This document shows, in pieces, positions 1-9,847 of a stretch of DNA of 64,000 bases. Each line of letters starts with the position of its first letter. The stretch's first letter is position 1. The position numbers and the translations under genes are program-made. Under the pieces are notes generated by a model. The model did no database searches. It was not told the DNA's origin and saw only the letters and a list, made by a program, of their open reading frames with translations. The DNA is from Hymenobacter properus (GTDB lineage: Bacteria > Bacteroidota > Bacteroidia > Cytophagales > Hymenobacteraceae), in the NCBI RefSeq assembly GCF_015694735.1, contig NZ_JADQDP010000001.1, positions 868,001-932,000 on the forward strand. Direction: 5' to 3'.

Positions 1-3000
1 TGGCCGAAAGGCTTTGGCCGGCGTTGCCTTCAGTCTGCGAAGCAGTGTAGGTCACGGTGTTGGTTTGCGTGGCTACATTCAGCGTGAGCGGACGGTAGAA
101 AGTGCCGCTGCCAATGGGGAACACCGTGGTGCGGACCCCGGCGGCCGTGGCGCGGGCCAGCGGGCCATTCACGAAGCTGGAGGCGCTGCCGCCGGTAAAG
201 GTGGCGGTGGCAGTGAGGGAAAGCAGGTTGGTGGCGTCGGTGTTGATTTTGCCGCCACCCAAGTTCAAGGTGCCTTCAACACTGGCCGCGCCGGTGGTCG
301 TGAGGCTGGAATTGCCGCTCACAGCTACGTTGTAGTAGCTGCCGGGCTGCAGAGTGGTGGTTTCATCCACATAGACCGGCCGGCCAATGACGGTGCCCCA
401 GTTGCTAGCCACGCGCACACCGTCTAAGTTGACGGCGTTGTCGGCCTGACGCAGAATGATGTTGGCCAGCGCCCCCAGTCCTGAACTGAGCGGGCCACTT
501 GTCGAGACGAGGGGTTGAGAAGGTTCGTTAGGGTCGGCTGCGCCGGTATACACAAACAGGCTGGCGGTTTGGGTATTGTTGGTGTTGTTAACAGTGTACT
601 TCAGTACTACCAAGTAAGAGGTATTGCTGTTGTAAGGAGTGCCCGTGGTGTAAGTACCAGCGGAGCCAGTTCCTACCCCAAACTGGAATGTACCCGAAGC
701 AGCGGTACCAGTGCGTGCAATGTATATCCGGCCCCGGGGGACGGCATTGGCAGCATCGGCGAAAGCCAGAAAGTAGTCACCGCCGGAGGCCGTGGCCGTT
801 ACGCTGATAACTGCTGACGCATAGAGCGTGGAGCTGGTTGTTGCTCCGAAGGCGCGGCTGACGTCCTGATTGTTTACGTTGCTGAGACGGGCCGTGGAAG
901 ACCCAGCAAACGTAGCCAGCTCGTTCTGGTCGAAGCCCCGGGGATACTGGGCCATGGTCAGGTTATTGGCAATGGTGACGGGCGGCGCACTCGTGGTGGT
1001 GCTGAAGCCCGTCCAGCCATGGTCCGTCAGGTTTTCGCCAGCGGCATAGGCAAAATTGTCTTCCAGCAGAAGTTGGCCCGCCGTGGGCGTCACCGTCACG
1101 GTGAAGCTGGTGGTGCTGGTGCTGCTGCCATAAGCCGTAGCCACGGTGATGGGGCCGGTGGTGGCACCGGTGGGCACCGTGGCCGTGAGGCTGGTGGTAG
1201 AGTTGAACGTGACGGCTGTGGCCGCTGTGCCGTTGAAGGAAACAGTACTGGCAGCCGTGAAGTCGGTGCCCGTAATTGTAACAACCGTGCCTACCGGCCC
1301 CGAAGTGGGCGTGAATGAAGTGACAACGGGCGCCACAACGCCATTGCCTGTCACTGTGAAGGTGTAGGGGTTTTCGTCGCTGTCGTCGTTGTAGATGGAG
1401 AGCGTAAGCGTCTTCGCACCAGTCGAAGTTGGTGCGAAGGCGATGGTGAACGGCAAGCTGCTGCCGGCGGCTACAACAGCGGCAGACGGCTGGGTCAGGT
1501 TGAAATCTGCCGCATCGCCACTAACAACACCCACAATGGGATTAGCGGTAAGATTTAACACGTTATTACCGGTATTCTGAATGGAGAAGGACGTGTTAGC
1601 GGTGCTGCTCCCCACAATGGTGGTGGCAAAAGCGAAACTGCCTGTGCCACTGGCAATGTTAGTGCTGCCCTGGGCCAAGTTAATTTCCGGAACTGGAGCG
1701 CTTTGTGTTACTGTACCGTTGGCAATTACTGCCGGAATGCTGGGAGTAAAGTCATCCAGGCGGAAAGTCGCGCCCGAATTGGTGCCATTGAAGGCATACA
1801 GGCGGAAGTATAAGGGCGACGTAACCCCCTGCAGGGTTCCGGACGGAACCGCAAAGGTGGACTGCACGGGGCTGCTGGTGTTCGTCAACGTCTTCACACC
1901 CAGCGAAATCGGGTTTGTGAAATTAGTGCCGTCGGTGCTGACGCGCAATTCCACGTTTTGGGGCGAAGTAGTGCCGCTGCGCGAAATGCTTACAATGACA
2001 TTGTCGAACGAAACTCGGTAGCCGGGAGCTACGGTGTAGTTGAAGGTCAAATATTTACTTAAGTCCGGAGCCGTTGCGCTGGTCGCATCAAAACCGCTGC
2101 TGGAATACACATCGGAGCCCGAGGCAGCCGTAACACCGCTGCGCGTGAGGGTGCTGGCGGAGCTGTTCGCGGCCACATTGGTGGGCGAAACGGCAATGGT
2201 CGAGCCTGTGAGACCGGTCGTTTTATAGGTAACCAGCGGAGCTGGCATCACCTGAAACTGCACCGCATTCGAGGTCGCGCCGTTGCTGTTCACTACAGTA
2301 ACGTTGTAGTTGCCAGCCGTGGTGGGCAGCACAAAGTTGGGCACGCTCAGGCTGCTGGCAGTGGCGTACGTGGTAGTCTGAGCCACTCCATTGAAATAAA
2401 TGACCGAGGCATTGGTGTAGTTAGAACCCGCGACCACCAACGAGGAAACGGTGCTTCCCGCGAAACCCGAACTGGGGGTCACGGTAGTGATGGTGGGCGT
2501 CGGAGGGTTGTTCACGGTCACTGTCACAGCGTTGCTGGTGGCAGCGGCGCAGGCGGCAAAAGTGCTCACTGCACGCACGTAGTACACGCCAACGGTGCCA
2601 AAAGTGGGCGTGTAGGTGGTACCGGTTTGAGTGGGCACTACGTCGGCGAAACCCGTGCTGCTGCTGGTCGTCGATACCTGCCACACCCGCGTATTGGCAG
2701 TCGCGCTGGGGGTTTCGGTCGCCGTCAGCACGCTGCCGGCACTGCCCACTACGTAGGATTGGTTCGTGCTCGGGGCAATGGTTACCGTGGGGTTGTTCAC
2801 GATGGTGAAGGCGGTCGAAGCGGCCCCCGTTGTCGAGGGGGTCACCACGCGGATTCGATAGCCGGTGCCGCTAGCGGTGCCGGCCGGAATAGTTACCGTC
2901 AGCGACGAAGCCGTGGAGCTGACCGTGGCCAGGGTGGGCGGCGTGGTGGCAAATGTGCCGCTCGCGTTGGAAAGCTGCGCGGTGAAGGTACCGGTGGGGT

Positions 3001-5326
3001 TGTTGGTGGTGGTGAAGGCCACCGTGACGTTGGACGCGGTAGTGGCGCACACGGGCGTCGGCGATACCGTGCCGGTGGTAATGGTGGCGGTCGGGGCCAG
3101 CGTGGTGAACGTCACCTCGGGGCCGTAGCTGGTGCCCACCGAGTTGGTAGCATATGCCCGCACGAAGTAAGTGGTGGCAGCCGTGAGGCCCGTGAGCGAA
3201 GCGGTGAAGGAACCGGTACCCGTGGGGGTGCCGGCGGCTACCGTCACGCCGGTGGCGGTAGTCGGGCCGGTGGTGGTGCTATACACCACACCGCGGTCGG
3301 TGACGGAAGCGCCGCCGTCGGCCGTGACGTTGCCGCCCGCGGTGGCCGTAGTTTGCGTAATGCTGGATACAGCGGCGGTGGTGAGAGTAGGCGAGGTTAA
3401 GGCCGGAGTGGTGAAGGACACCTCCCCGCCGAAGCTGGTGCCCACGCTATTGATGGCATAAGCCGCCACGTAGTAAGTGGTGCCGGGGGTGAGGCCAGTA
3501 AGCGAAACTGAATAAGTGCCAGAGGCGGCTGTTCCGGCCGCTTGTTTGGTGCCGCCGCCCGTGGCAACGATGCCCGGGGTGGTGCTGTAGTACACGCCCC
3601 GCTCGGTGATGGACGCGCCGTTGTTGCTGGAAATATTGCCTGGTGCGGTGGCAGTCGTGTAGCTAAATGTGGTGACAGCAGTAGTGCTGACAGTGGGCGC
3701 CTGCGCAGCTACCGTAAAGTTGGCGGATGCAGAGCCTCCACCAGCCGTGGGGTTGGTCACGGCCACGGGCACAGTGCCCACGGTGTTGGCATCGGTCACG
3801 GTAACGTTGATGCTAATTTGGGTTGAGCTAATGAAGGTTACCGCACGACCGACGGTGTTATAAGTAGCTGTGGTGACCCCGCTAATGAAACCAGTGCCAT
3901 TAATCGTGAGCGTGGTTGCACCGCTGGCATACACAATGGACGACGGGCTTAGGCTGCTGATGGTTGGGGCAGGGTTTACCGTCAGCGTCTGCAAAGAGCC
4001 GTAGCCGGTACCAGTGGCGTTGGTGGCGTAGGCGCGGATGTAATAAGTGCCAGCGGACAGAGCTACAGCTTGGCTAAAGGGCGTGCCGGTGGTCATTACC
4101 ACTTTGGTGTCGGCAATGGTAGGCGGGTTGGTGCTGGTGCTGTACACCACGCCGTTTTCCATCACGGCCGAGCCGCCGTTGCTGCTAATGGTTCCGCCCA
4201 AGGTGGCGCCGGTGCTGGTGAGCAAACTCGGGGCAGCTGTCGTTACGCTCGGAACCGATGGCGCAGTGGTGGTAAACGACTGCTCGGCACCATAGCCCGT
4301 TCCGGCCGAGTTGGTAGCGTAGGCGGCCACGTAATAGGTAGTGGCTGGAGCAAGGCCGGTGAGCGAAGCGGAAAAGGAACCGGTGCCGGTGGCCGTGGTG
4401 GCCGCTTGCTTGGTGCCCCCGCCCGTGGCGACTACGCCAGAGGTGGTGCTGTAGTAAACGCCCCGGTCTGTGATGGTACCATTACCTGCAGCAGTTACGT
4501 CGCCATCAGCTGTAGCCGTATTGGCACCAGTGGCGGTAGCAGTGCTGGTATTGACAGTTGGAACCACAACAACAGGAGGTGTACCTGTTGTATAGGAAAC
4601 AGATACATCGTCAATTGCTAGAAGGTGGTCGTTACCAGAGTCATTTAAATCGACCCAGCGCAACATGATTTCGCTACCATCGGCAAGTGGAGTGCTTAAA
4701 GTAATTGTCGCGCTAATGTTTGCTGTTCTATTCCCCGCCGTGTTGCCATCGAGTGCACCGGCTGTACCGGTATTATTAGGGCTGCTAAATGTTAACCCGC
4801 TTACAGCGGTATATCCAGATGCTGTAACGGAGGTTACTGTTGAACCAACTAAGTAATCGAAAGTAAGGCTTTGTACAACAGTGTTATCACGGCGCCATTG
4901 TTCACCTGAATAGGTAACCGTAAATGTATTGATGCTGCTACCAGTATTATTCTTAAGTCGCCAGCCGATGTACCCTTTGCCAGTGCCACTTGCACCTGTA
5001 TAGGAATTGCTGGGAGCATACCCTAGGGCTCGGTCAGATAGCTGATTCGTTCCGGCCACCCCGAATGCATATAAACCAGCGGTAGAAGTGGTGCCCGTAT
5101 TTGCCCCATAGGCCGTAACGCTGCTGGTTAGGTCCGTTTGAGCATACCAACCAGTCAGTGTAGTATTGTTAGCCCATGTACCACTAGTGAGAGCGTCAAA
5201 ATCCTGTGAAACCGCAGAACCTGATAGGCTTTGCTGCCCCCACCCTACCAGTGGTAACATTAGCATCATCAGCAGCGCCACGCCGCGGCTGAATGAAATG
5301 GGTAAAACGGTACGGGTTGGGTGCAT
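1..5326 (-). CDS. Giant secreted repeat surface protein, C-terminus outside window
   Basis: One uninterrupted minus-strand frame runs from an ATG at 5326-5324 to the left edge (about 1775 codons, no stop), so the gene is 3'-partial. Residues 1-30 form a signal peptide (MHPTRTVLPISF..., cleavage near GWGQ). Residues about 30-245 look like a lectin/jelly-roll-type domain. From about 250 to 740 there are Fn3-like modules with a recurring GVYYSTT...ATTYYVAAYATN pattern. IPT/TIG-like modules (PTISSLSPSS, PVVTSFTPTSGPVG) lie near 450-540, 940-1020 and 1330-1410. A choice-of-anchor-D-like module lies near 1210-1325, beginning PEINLAQGS. The architecture is typical of Bacteroidota proteins exported by the type IX system, whose sorting domain would be at the missing C-terminus. 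No catalytic domain was recognised. Adhesion or matrix function is inference. Confidence 0.9.
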   Translation of the reverse strand, partial: MHPTRTVLPISFSRGVALLMMLMLPLVGWGQQSLSGSAVSQDFDALTSGTWANNTTLTGWYAQTDLTSSVTAYGANTGTTSTAGLYAFGVAGTNQLSDRALGYAPSNSYTGASGTGKGYIGWRLKNNTGSSINTFTVTYSGEQWRRDNTVVQSLTFDYLVGSTVTSVTASGYTAVSGLTFSSPNNTGTAGALDGNTAGNRTANISATITLSTPLADGSEIMLRWVDLNDSGNDHLLAIDDVSVSYTTGTPPVVVVPTVNTSTATATGANTATADGDVTAAGNGTITDRGVYYSTTSGVVATGGGTKQAATTATGTGSFSASLTGLAPATTYYVAAYATNSAGTGYGAEQSFTTTAPSVPSVTTAAPSLLTSTGATLGGTISSNGGSAVMENGVVYSTSTNPPTIADTKVVMTTGTPFSQAVALSAGTYYIRAYATNATGTGYGSLQTLTVNPAPTISSLSPSSIVYASGATTLTINGTGFISGVTTATYNTVGRAVTFISSTQISINVTVTDANTVGTVPVAVTNPTAGGGSASANFTVAAQAPTVSTTAVTTFSYTTATAPGNISSNNGASITERGVYYSTTPGIVATGGGTKQAAGTAASGTYSVSLTGLTPGTTYYVAAYAINSVGTSFGGEVSFTTPALTSPTLTTAAVSSITQTTATAGGNVTADGGASVTDRGVVYSTTTGPTTATGVTVAAGTPTGTGSFTASLTGLTAATTYFVRAYATNSVGTSYGPEVTFTTLAPTATITTGTVSPTPVCATTASNVTVAFTTTNNPTGTFTAQLSNASGTFATTPPTLATVSSTASSLTVTIPAGTASGTGYRIRVVTPSTTGAASTAFTIVNNPTVTIAPSTNQSYVVGSAGSVLTATETPSATANTRVWQVSTTSSSTGFADVVPTQTGTTYTPTFGTVGVYYVRAVSTFAACAAATSNAVTVTVNNPPTPTITTVTPSSGFAGSTVSSLVVAGSNYTNASVIYFNGVAQTTTYATASSLSVPNFVLPTTAGNYNVTVVNSNGATSNAVQFQVMPAPLVTYKTTGLTGSTIAVSPTNVAANSSASTLTRSGVTAASGSDVYSSSGFDATSATAPDLSKYLTFNYTVAPGYRVSFDNVIVSISRSGTTSPQNVELRVSTDGTNFTNPISLGVKTLTNTSSPVQSTFAVPSGTLQGVTSPLYFRLYAFNGTNSGATFRLDDFTPSIPAVIANGTVTQSAPVPEINLAQGSTNIASGTGSFAFATTIVGSSTANTSFSIQNTGNNVLNLTANPIVGVVSGDAADFNLTQPSAAVVAAGSSLPFTIAFAPTSTGAKTLTLSIYNDDSDENPYTFTVTGNGVVAPVVTSFTPTSGPVGTVVTITGTDFTAASTVSFNGTAATAVTFNSTTSLTATVPTGATTGPITVATAYGSSTSTTSFTVTVTPTAGQLLLEDNFAYAAGENLTDHGWTGFSTTTSAPPVTIANNLTMAQYPRGFDQNELATFAGSSTARLSNVNNQDVSRAFGATTSSTLYASAVISVTATASGGDYFLAFADAANAVPRGRIYIARTGTAASGTFQFGVGTGSAGTYTTGTPYNSNTSYLVVLKYTVNNTNNTQTASLFVYTGAADPNEPSQPLVSTSGPLSSGLGALANIILRQADNAVNLDGVRVASNWGTVIGRPVYVDETTTLQPGSYYNVAVSGNSSLTTTGAASVEGTLNLGGGKINTDATNLLSLTATATFTGGSASSFVNGPLARATAAGVRTTVFPIGSGTFYRPLTLNVATQTNTVTYTASQTEGNAGQSLSA

Positions 5327-5509
5327 AAGTAACGAGTGTTAAACGGGTTAATAAATTGCCTTTTGCAAGGCGCACGGATTGTAAAATTAGCACGACACTA
5401 TAGGACTGACTTCATGCCTAGGGTTACCAAAACGTTATAAAAGCCCGCAGTGCAAACCCGCAGGCGCGCAGGCCGCCAGTAGCAAAGTGTCGTCGGGGCA
5501 AAATCCAGT

Positions 5510-5960
5510 TTAGAATGCAGCAAAAGTGAAGCCCACCCAAATGGCTGTGCCAATACGGGGGCTTTGGGGTAGGTTCGCAACTGGCCCCAACCGGGCTTGG
5601 TCGCTCACTATGAAACGGCGCATGTGGGGGCCGCTAGTGTTGCGCAGTTCCCGCCAACACTGGCCGGCCAGTTGCGGACGCAAGGTTGCTACTGCCGTTG
5701 GCAAAGCTCACACTAGCCTACCCCGTGGTCAAGGTCGACTTGAACAACTTGATGGGATTGTCCGCTCGGCTGAGCGCCTGTGTCGCGGTGGTGTTGAGGG
5801 TTGTTAAGACGATACGGCCGTGGGCCGGGCCACCGAAATTCTTGCCCATGCGCGTGATGTCGCCGCCCAGGCTGAAGGGCGAGACCGAACCGGCCGCGCC
5901 CGAATATTGCGGCCCCAGTGCCCTCGCTATCAGCCAGGAAATGGCCGCGCATATGGGCAT
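5510..5960 (-). pseudogene. Possible frameshifted remnant of a surface or outer-membrane protein
   Basis: Two minus-strand fragments in different frames read like protein but have no good start. One (about 5960-5718) contains FSLGGDITRMGKNFGG and ends in a stop. The other (about 5704-5510) ends in IGTAIWVGFTFAAF, which resembles the aromatic C-terminal strand of an outer-membrane beta-barrel. A frame change and stops separate them. This could be a decayed gene or chance open frames in GC-rich DNA. No family was recognised. Confidence 0.25.
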
Positions 5961-6049
5961 CAGCGCTCAGCAGTCGTCATTTTTCGGTGGCCGTCTAGAC
6001 GAATGAAATATTGCGCCGCAACTCCTTTTGTAGGAAACCTGACTAAGCC

Positions 6050-6080
6050 AAAAAGGCCCGCTTGCTGAGCAAGCAGGCCT
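6050..6080 (-). terminator. Rho-independent terminator after the glycosyltransferase gene
   Basis: Positions 6054-6080 form an inverted repeat with 12 of 13 pairs matched (arms starting AGGCC and GCTTGCT). On the minus strand the hairpin is followed at once by five T residues (6054-6050). It lies about 260 bases past the glycosyltransferase stop at 6343. Confidence 0.75.
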
Positions 6081-6342
6081 TCGGGGCAAGTGGTGCCTGC
6101 CATTCTGTGCCGGGGGCGGGGCTGGGCGCTGCTGCCAGCAGCCGCAAACTGCTGGGTGGGTGGCCACGACCAGGCCGCCGGGCCGGGTACGAATGACAGG
6201 ACTTAACTCGGATGCTCTTAACCTGAACTAAGCAGCAGCATGGGGTGCTGGGCAGCTTAGTAACGCTCAAAAATGCCTAAATGAGATGGAACTGCCTTGT
6301 AGTATCGGCCAGTAGCTCAACTGTATCGATAAATCCCCCGAT

Positions 6343-7623
6343 TCAAGCCTGATTACCCAACGGAACCATGGCCGCTGCAAACGCAGAATTGACGGCCAGA
6401 ACGCGCCGGGGGCGCACCGGCCGCGCCTGTTCGGCCGGCACGGGGCACAGGGACTGAATCACGTCTTCGGTGAGGGCGCACTGGCGGTGGTGCGAGTAGC
6501 GCCAGCGGTCCATTTGGGCTCGCGCCACGCGCGCTTGGGTGGCGGCGGGGTCGTTGAGGGTGCGGCGCACGCAGCGGGCGCAGGCGGCCACGTCGCGGTG
6601 CAGGTAGAGCAGGCCAGTGTGGCTGTGCTGCGCCAGTTCCACCGTGCCGCCGGTGGCGGCGGCCACCACGGGAACACCGGCAGCCATGGCTTCGAGGGTC
6701 ACCATGCCGTAGGTTTCGTTTTCGGAGGCCAGCACAAACACATCAATGGCCTGATAGAACACGGCCGGATTGGCGCGGAAGCCGCGGAAGTGCACCTGCT
6801 GCTCCAGGCCCAGTTGCTGCACCAAGGCTTGCAGTTCGTGCAGATAGGCGTCGCCCTCGTTGCGGGTGAGCTCGCCCATGATAACCAGCCCGGCATCGTG
6901 GCCAAACTCCCGGCGCAGATGGTGCAGGGCCCGTATCACAAAGTCTTGCCCTTTGCCCGCATCAAACCGGCCCAGGATGCCGAGCAAGGGTTGTTCCAAA
7001 GGCAAGTCCAGCTCCTGCCGGGCCTGGGCGCGGGTGCGGGTAGCGGGCGCAAACTGCTCCAGTGGCAGGCCCAGCGGCACTACGTGCAGCTTCGCGGGGT
7101 CGAAATGGGTGCGGCGGGTTACCTCGCGGCCCAGGCCGGGCAGCGGCGTCAGCCAGGCATCGACCAGCCGGAAGCGCAGCGTGTGCACCAAGCTGCGCTT
7201 GGGCCGCCCCAGCTGCATGTGTTGCTGGTAGATGATGCGCAGGCGCCCGCCCAGCAGGGTTTTGACCAGCGTGGCCAGGGCCAGGTCTTTGTTTTGCGTC
7301 ACCACCAGCACGTCCACCTGCAGCCGCTCCAGTTGCTGCTTCAGGTCCCAAGCGGCCAGCGGCATGGCCAGGCCACGGCGCACGGCCAGGGTTTCGAGGG
7401 GCACAAACCATTCCTCGGCCCAATGAGCCAGCGGCGAGGCCGGCGGGGCAAAAAACGTGACCCGCCAGCCCCGCTCCTGCATCCAGCCGGCAAATTTCAG
7501 GCTGTTCAACTCCAGGCCGCCCAAGCTGCCTGAGAGGCACAGCACCGCTAATTGGGGCTGCACCTCCCGGGCATGGGAGTTCCGTTCGGGAGCAAAGCTC
7601 CCGGTGGTGTAGTAAGGTTTCAT
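6343..7623 (-). CDS. GT4-like glycosyltransferase
   Basis: 426 aa, predicted cytosolic GT-B glycosyltransferase. The N-terminal half has the acceptor-domain opening LAVLCLSGSLGGLELNSLKF, and the C-terminal half has the nucleotide-sugar domain with LGILGRFDAGKGQDFVIRAL near residues 210-230. The characteristic E-x7-E region is ENETYGMVTLEAMAAGVPVV near 300-320, followed by TGG and a loop-helix segment. This is the family 4 (RfaB/PimA-like) pattern. Donor and acceptor cannot be read from sequence, but cell-envelope polysaccharide synthesis is the usual role. The gene stands alone: a palindromic repeat separates it from the LytTR regulator upstream, and a terminator follows it. Confidence 0.85.
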   Translation of the reverse strand: MKPYYTTGSFAPERNSHAREVQPQLAVLCLSGSLGGLELNSLKFAGWMQERGWRVTFFAPPASPLAHWAEEWFVPLETLAVRRGLAMPLAAWDLKQQLERLQVDVLVVTQNKDLALATLVKTLLGGRLRIIYQQHMQLGRPKRSLVHTLRFRLVDAWLTPLPGLGREVTRRTHFDPAKLHVVPLGLPLEQFAPATRTRAQARQELDLPLEQPLLGILGRFDAGKGQDFVIRALHHLRREFGHDAGLVIMGELTRNEGDAYLHELQALVQQLGLEQQVHFRGFRANPAVFYQAIDVFVLASENETYGMVTLEAMAAGVPVVAAATGGTVELAQHSHTGLLYLHRDVAACARCVRRTLNDPAATQARVARAQMDRWRYSHHRQCALTEDVIQSLCPVPAEQARPVRPRRVLAVNSAFAAAMVPLGNQA

Positions 7624-7682
7624 GGCTCAGAAAGAGAGAGGTGTGGCGGTAGAAAGCGGGCAGGGCGGCGTTCAGGCGGGTT

Positions 7683-7804
7683 ACCTCACCCCCGACCCCG
7701 ATTCGCTTGAAGCGCGAAGACTTGGGGAAAAAAGAGCCGAACGCGAGCAAACGGGTGCTGTCGTCTGGCACCCCTCTCCCGAGGAGTGGGGCCGGGGGTG
7801 AGGT
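7683..7804. repeat. Palindromic intergenic repeat, CTCACCCCCGGCCCC type
   Basis: The element is bounded by inverted arms at 7683-7699 (ACCTCACCCCCGACCCC) and 7788-7804 (GGGGCCGGGGGTGAGGT), with one mismatch. The right arm abuts the stop codon of the LytTR regulator gene (7805). The same arms occur at 58719-58857, so this is a dispersed family and not a local hairpin. Confidence 0.75.
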
Positions 7805-8554
7805 TTAAGTCCAGCGGCTGAGAAACTGCAGGAAGGCGTCCTTGTACTGGTCGCCCACCGGGATGGTGATGGCACCAATCTGGACGGTGAGGCGGCGCAC
7901 GGCCTCAATCTTGTCGAGCGCCACTATGAAGGAGCGGTGGATGCGCATGAAGCGGCGGGGCGGCAGCTTTTCCTCCATCGCCTTGAGGCTCATAAGGCTA
8001 AGCAGGGCGCGGGGCGTGCTTTTGAGGTGCACTTTCACGTAGTCTTTCAGCCCTTCCACGTAGAGAATGTCGTTTAGGGCGACGCGCACCAGTTGGTATT
8101 CGGCTTTCAGGAATAGGTATTCGTCTTCCTCGGGGCTGGTGGCGGGGGCCGTGCTGTGCTGCGCGGTGAGTTCGGCGTAGGCGCGGGCCTTGCCGGCAGC
8201 GCGCAAAAACTCCTCGTAGTTGAAGGGCTTCACCAGGTAGTCGAGGGCGTCGACGCGGTAGCCCTCCAGCGCATACTGGCTGAAGGCGGTGGTGAAGATG
8301 ACGCGCGGGCCGGTGGGACCCAGTACCCGGGCCAGCTCCAGACCGTTGAGTTCCTGCATCTGGATGTCGAGGAAGGCCAAATCGACGGCGCCGGGGTGTT
8401 CGTGCAGGTACTTGAGGGCCTCTACGGCGCTGCCGAACTTGCCCACCAGCTCCAGGAAAGGCGTTTTTTGAATAAATGACACCACCAGGCCCAAGGCCAG
8501 GGGCTCGTCGTCGACGGCAATGGTGCGCAGGGGCGGCAGGGCAGGTTGGCTCAT
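7805..8554 (-). CDS. LytTR-family response regulator
   Basis: 249 aa. The N-terminal receiver domain (residues 8-125) has the acidic pair DD at 15-16, the phosphoacceptor Asp63 in AFLDIQMQ, and the conserved Lys in the YLVKPF motif. A LytTR DNA-binding domain occupies about 145-245 (DYLVKV-type start EDEYLFLKAEYQLVRV, then RRFMRIHRSFIVAL). It is the partner of the kinase immediately upstream: the kinase stop and this start overlap as ATGA (8551-8554), implying translational coupling. Targets are not visible. LytTR pairs in Bacteroidota often sit near unrelated targets. Confidence 0.95.
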   Translation of the reverse strand: MSQPALPPLRTIAVDDEPLALGLVVSFIQKTPFLELVGKFGSAVEALKYLHEHPGAVDLAFLDIQMQELNGLELARVLGPTGPRVIFTTAFSQYALEGYRVDALDYLVKPFNYEEFLRAAGKARAYAELTAQHSTAPATSPEEDEYLFLKAEYQLVRVALNDILYVEGLKDYVKVHLKSTPRALLSLMSLKAMEEKLPPRRFMRIHRSFIVALDKIEAVRRLTVQIGAITIPVGDQYKDAFLQFLSRWT

Positions 8555-9729
8555 GCGTGCTGGGGAATGGCGGGGGCGGAAGCCAGCCCGGCGGCAGTGG
8601 CTTCGGCTCCTATTTGCAGGGTGAGGTAAACCACAAATTCGTTGGCGGGCGTGTGGTCGTCCACCACCAAGTGGTAGCGGCCGGGGTAGAGCAAATCGAG
8701 GCGGCGGCGGGTGTTGGCCAGGCCGATGCCGTTGCTGCCGGCCAGGTCGGTGGAGGGCAGCGTAAGGCGGCTGTTGCGCACTTCCAGCTCTACCACATCG
8801 ACCCGCGGCTGGCGGATGGACACGTAGATTTTGCTCGATTCGGTGGCGGCCACGCCGTGCTTGAAGGCGTTCTCGAGGAAGGGCAGCAGCAGCATGGGCG
8901 CCACGGGCACGTCGTGCACCGGCTCGGGGCGCTCAAACGTCACGGTCACCCGCTCATCGAGCCGCAGCTGCATGAGGGTGATGTAGTCCTGCACGAAGGC
9001 AATTTCCTGGCTGAGCAACGTCATACCGCCAGCCGTATCATAGAGCACGTAGCGCATCATGCGCGAGAGGCGGTGGATGGCCGTGCGCGCCTGCTCGCCA
9101 TCAAGCAGCGTGAGGGCGTAGATGTTGTTGAGGGTGTTGAAGAAGAAGTGCGGGTTGATTTGGGCCTTGAGCATGGAGAGCTCGGAGCTGACGCGCTGTT
9201 GTTCCAGCGTCTGGCGCAGCTGGGCGTCTTTCTGCCACTTCTGCACCACCGTGATGCAGGTGCTGATGCCCAGCACAAACATGGTGGTGAGCAGGCCCAT
9301 GGTGTCGATGTGCGGCCCTTTGCGTTGGAAGGCGCGGGGCCGCCCGGCCGCCGCCTCAAAGGCCTTGTCCATGAGCGCGGGCAGGTTCAGGGCCGATTCC
9401 AGAAACTTGCTAAACAACAAGATGGCCACCGTGGTGACGAACAAGGCCAGAATGAACCAGCCCGTGCGGCCCGGAAACAGCAGCCGCGGCACCAGCACCT
9501 TGCCCGTGAAGTAGAACGTGCTCACCCACACGCAGAACAGCAGCCCCTGTTTTAGCCAGAACTGTGGCGGCATGGTGAGCCGCCCGGTGAGCGGCTGAAA
9601 CAACAGGAAAGTGAGTCCGAACAGCCCCCACACCAGCACGTGAATGAGCGGGGTGAGGTAGCGCCGGGGGGTGAGAACGGCCATAGACAAGGAGGAAAGC
9701 GAAACAAACATACCGGCCCTGATTTCCAA
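8551..9729 (-). CDS. LytS-like sensor histidine kinase
   Basis: 392 aa. Four hydrophobic segments in the first about 165 residues (around 27-47, 60-78, 90-110 and 143-162) form a membrane sensor module without an obvious extracellular domain. A His_kinase (LytS/YehU-type) domain follows with the phosphoacceptor in INPHFFFNTLNNIY (His194). The C-terminal HATPase has LPFLENAFKHGV as N-box and SNGIGLANTRRRL as G-box. It is co-transcribed and overlaps the LytTR regulator. Translation may begin at Met1 (9729) or at Met16 (9684); the second fits the usual N-terminus of the family equally well. Confidence 0.93.
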   Translation of the reverse strand: MEIRAGMFVSLSSLSMAVLTPRRYLTPLIHVLVWGLFGLTFLLFQPLTGRLTMPPQFWLKQGLLFCVWVSTFYFTGKVLVPRLLFPGRTGWFILALFVTTVAILLFSKFLESALNLPALMDKAFEAAAGRPRAFQRKGPHIDTMGLLTTMFVLGISTCITVVQKWQKDAQLRQTLEQQRVSSELSMLKAQINPHFFFNTLNNIYALTLLDGEQARTAIHRLSRMMRYVLYDTAGGMTLLSQEIAFVQDYITLMQLRLDERVTVTFERPEPVHDVPVAPMLLLPFLENAFKHGVAATESSKIYVSIRQPRVDVVELEVRNSRLTLPSTDLAGSNGIGLANTRRRLDLLYPGRYHLVVDDHTPANEFVVYLTLQIGAEATAAGLASAPAIPQHA

Positions 9730-9847
9730 AACCTGGCCAAACCGACCGTAACCGGGATTGTATCGACGGCGGGGGGCGTTTCATCGGCCGGGATGGGCAG
9801 GATTGATGTGGGGCGGGGCACTGGTTGACGATGGGCCGAGCGGAACT

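Larger units (their letters stand above)
5327..6342. other. 1-kb stretch without an intact gene
   Basis: No convincing complete gene is present between the surface-protein start and the glycosyltransferase stop. The stretch holds a possible degraded coding remnant (5510-5960) and a minus-strand terminator hairpin (6050-6080). The rest, including 6081-6342, shows nothing I can name. I found no strong TAnnTTTG promoter box for the surface gene; TAATTTTA, about 65 bases upstream of its start, is only a near match. Confidence 0.5.

Noticed and set aside
1..5326. CRISPR-like or tandem DNA repeat because of recurring segments
   Set aside because: The recurrences are protein-level Fn3-like and TIG-like modules with diverged DNA, not short exact repeats with spacers.
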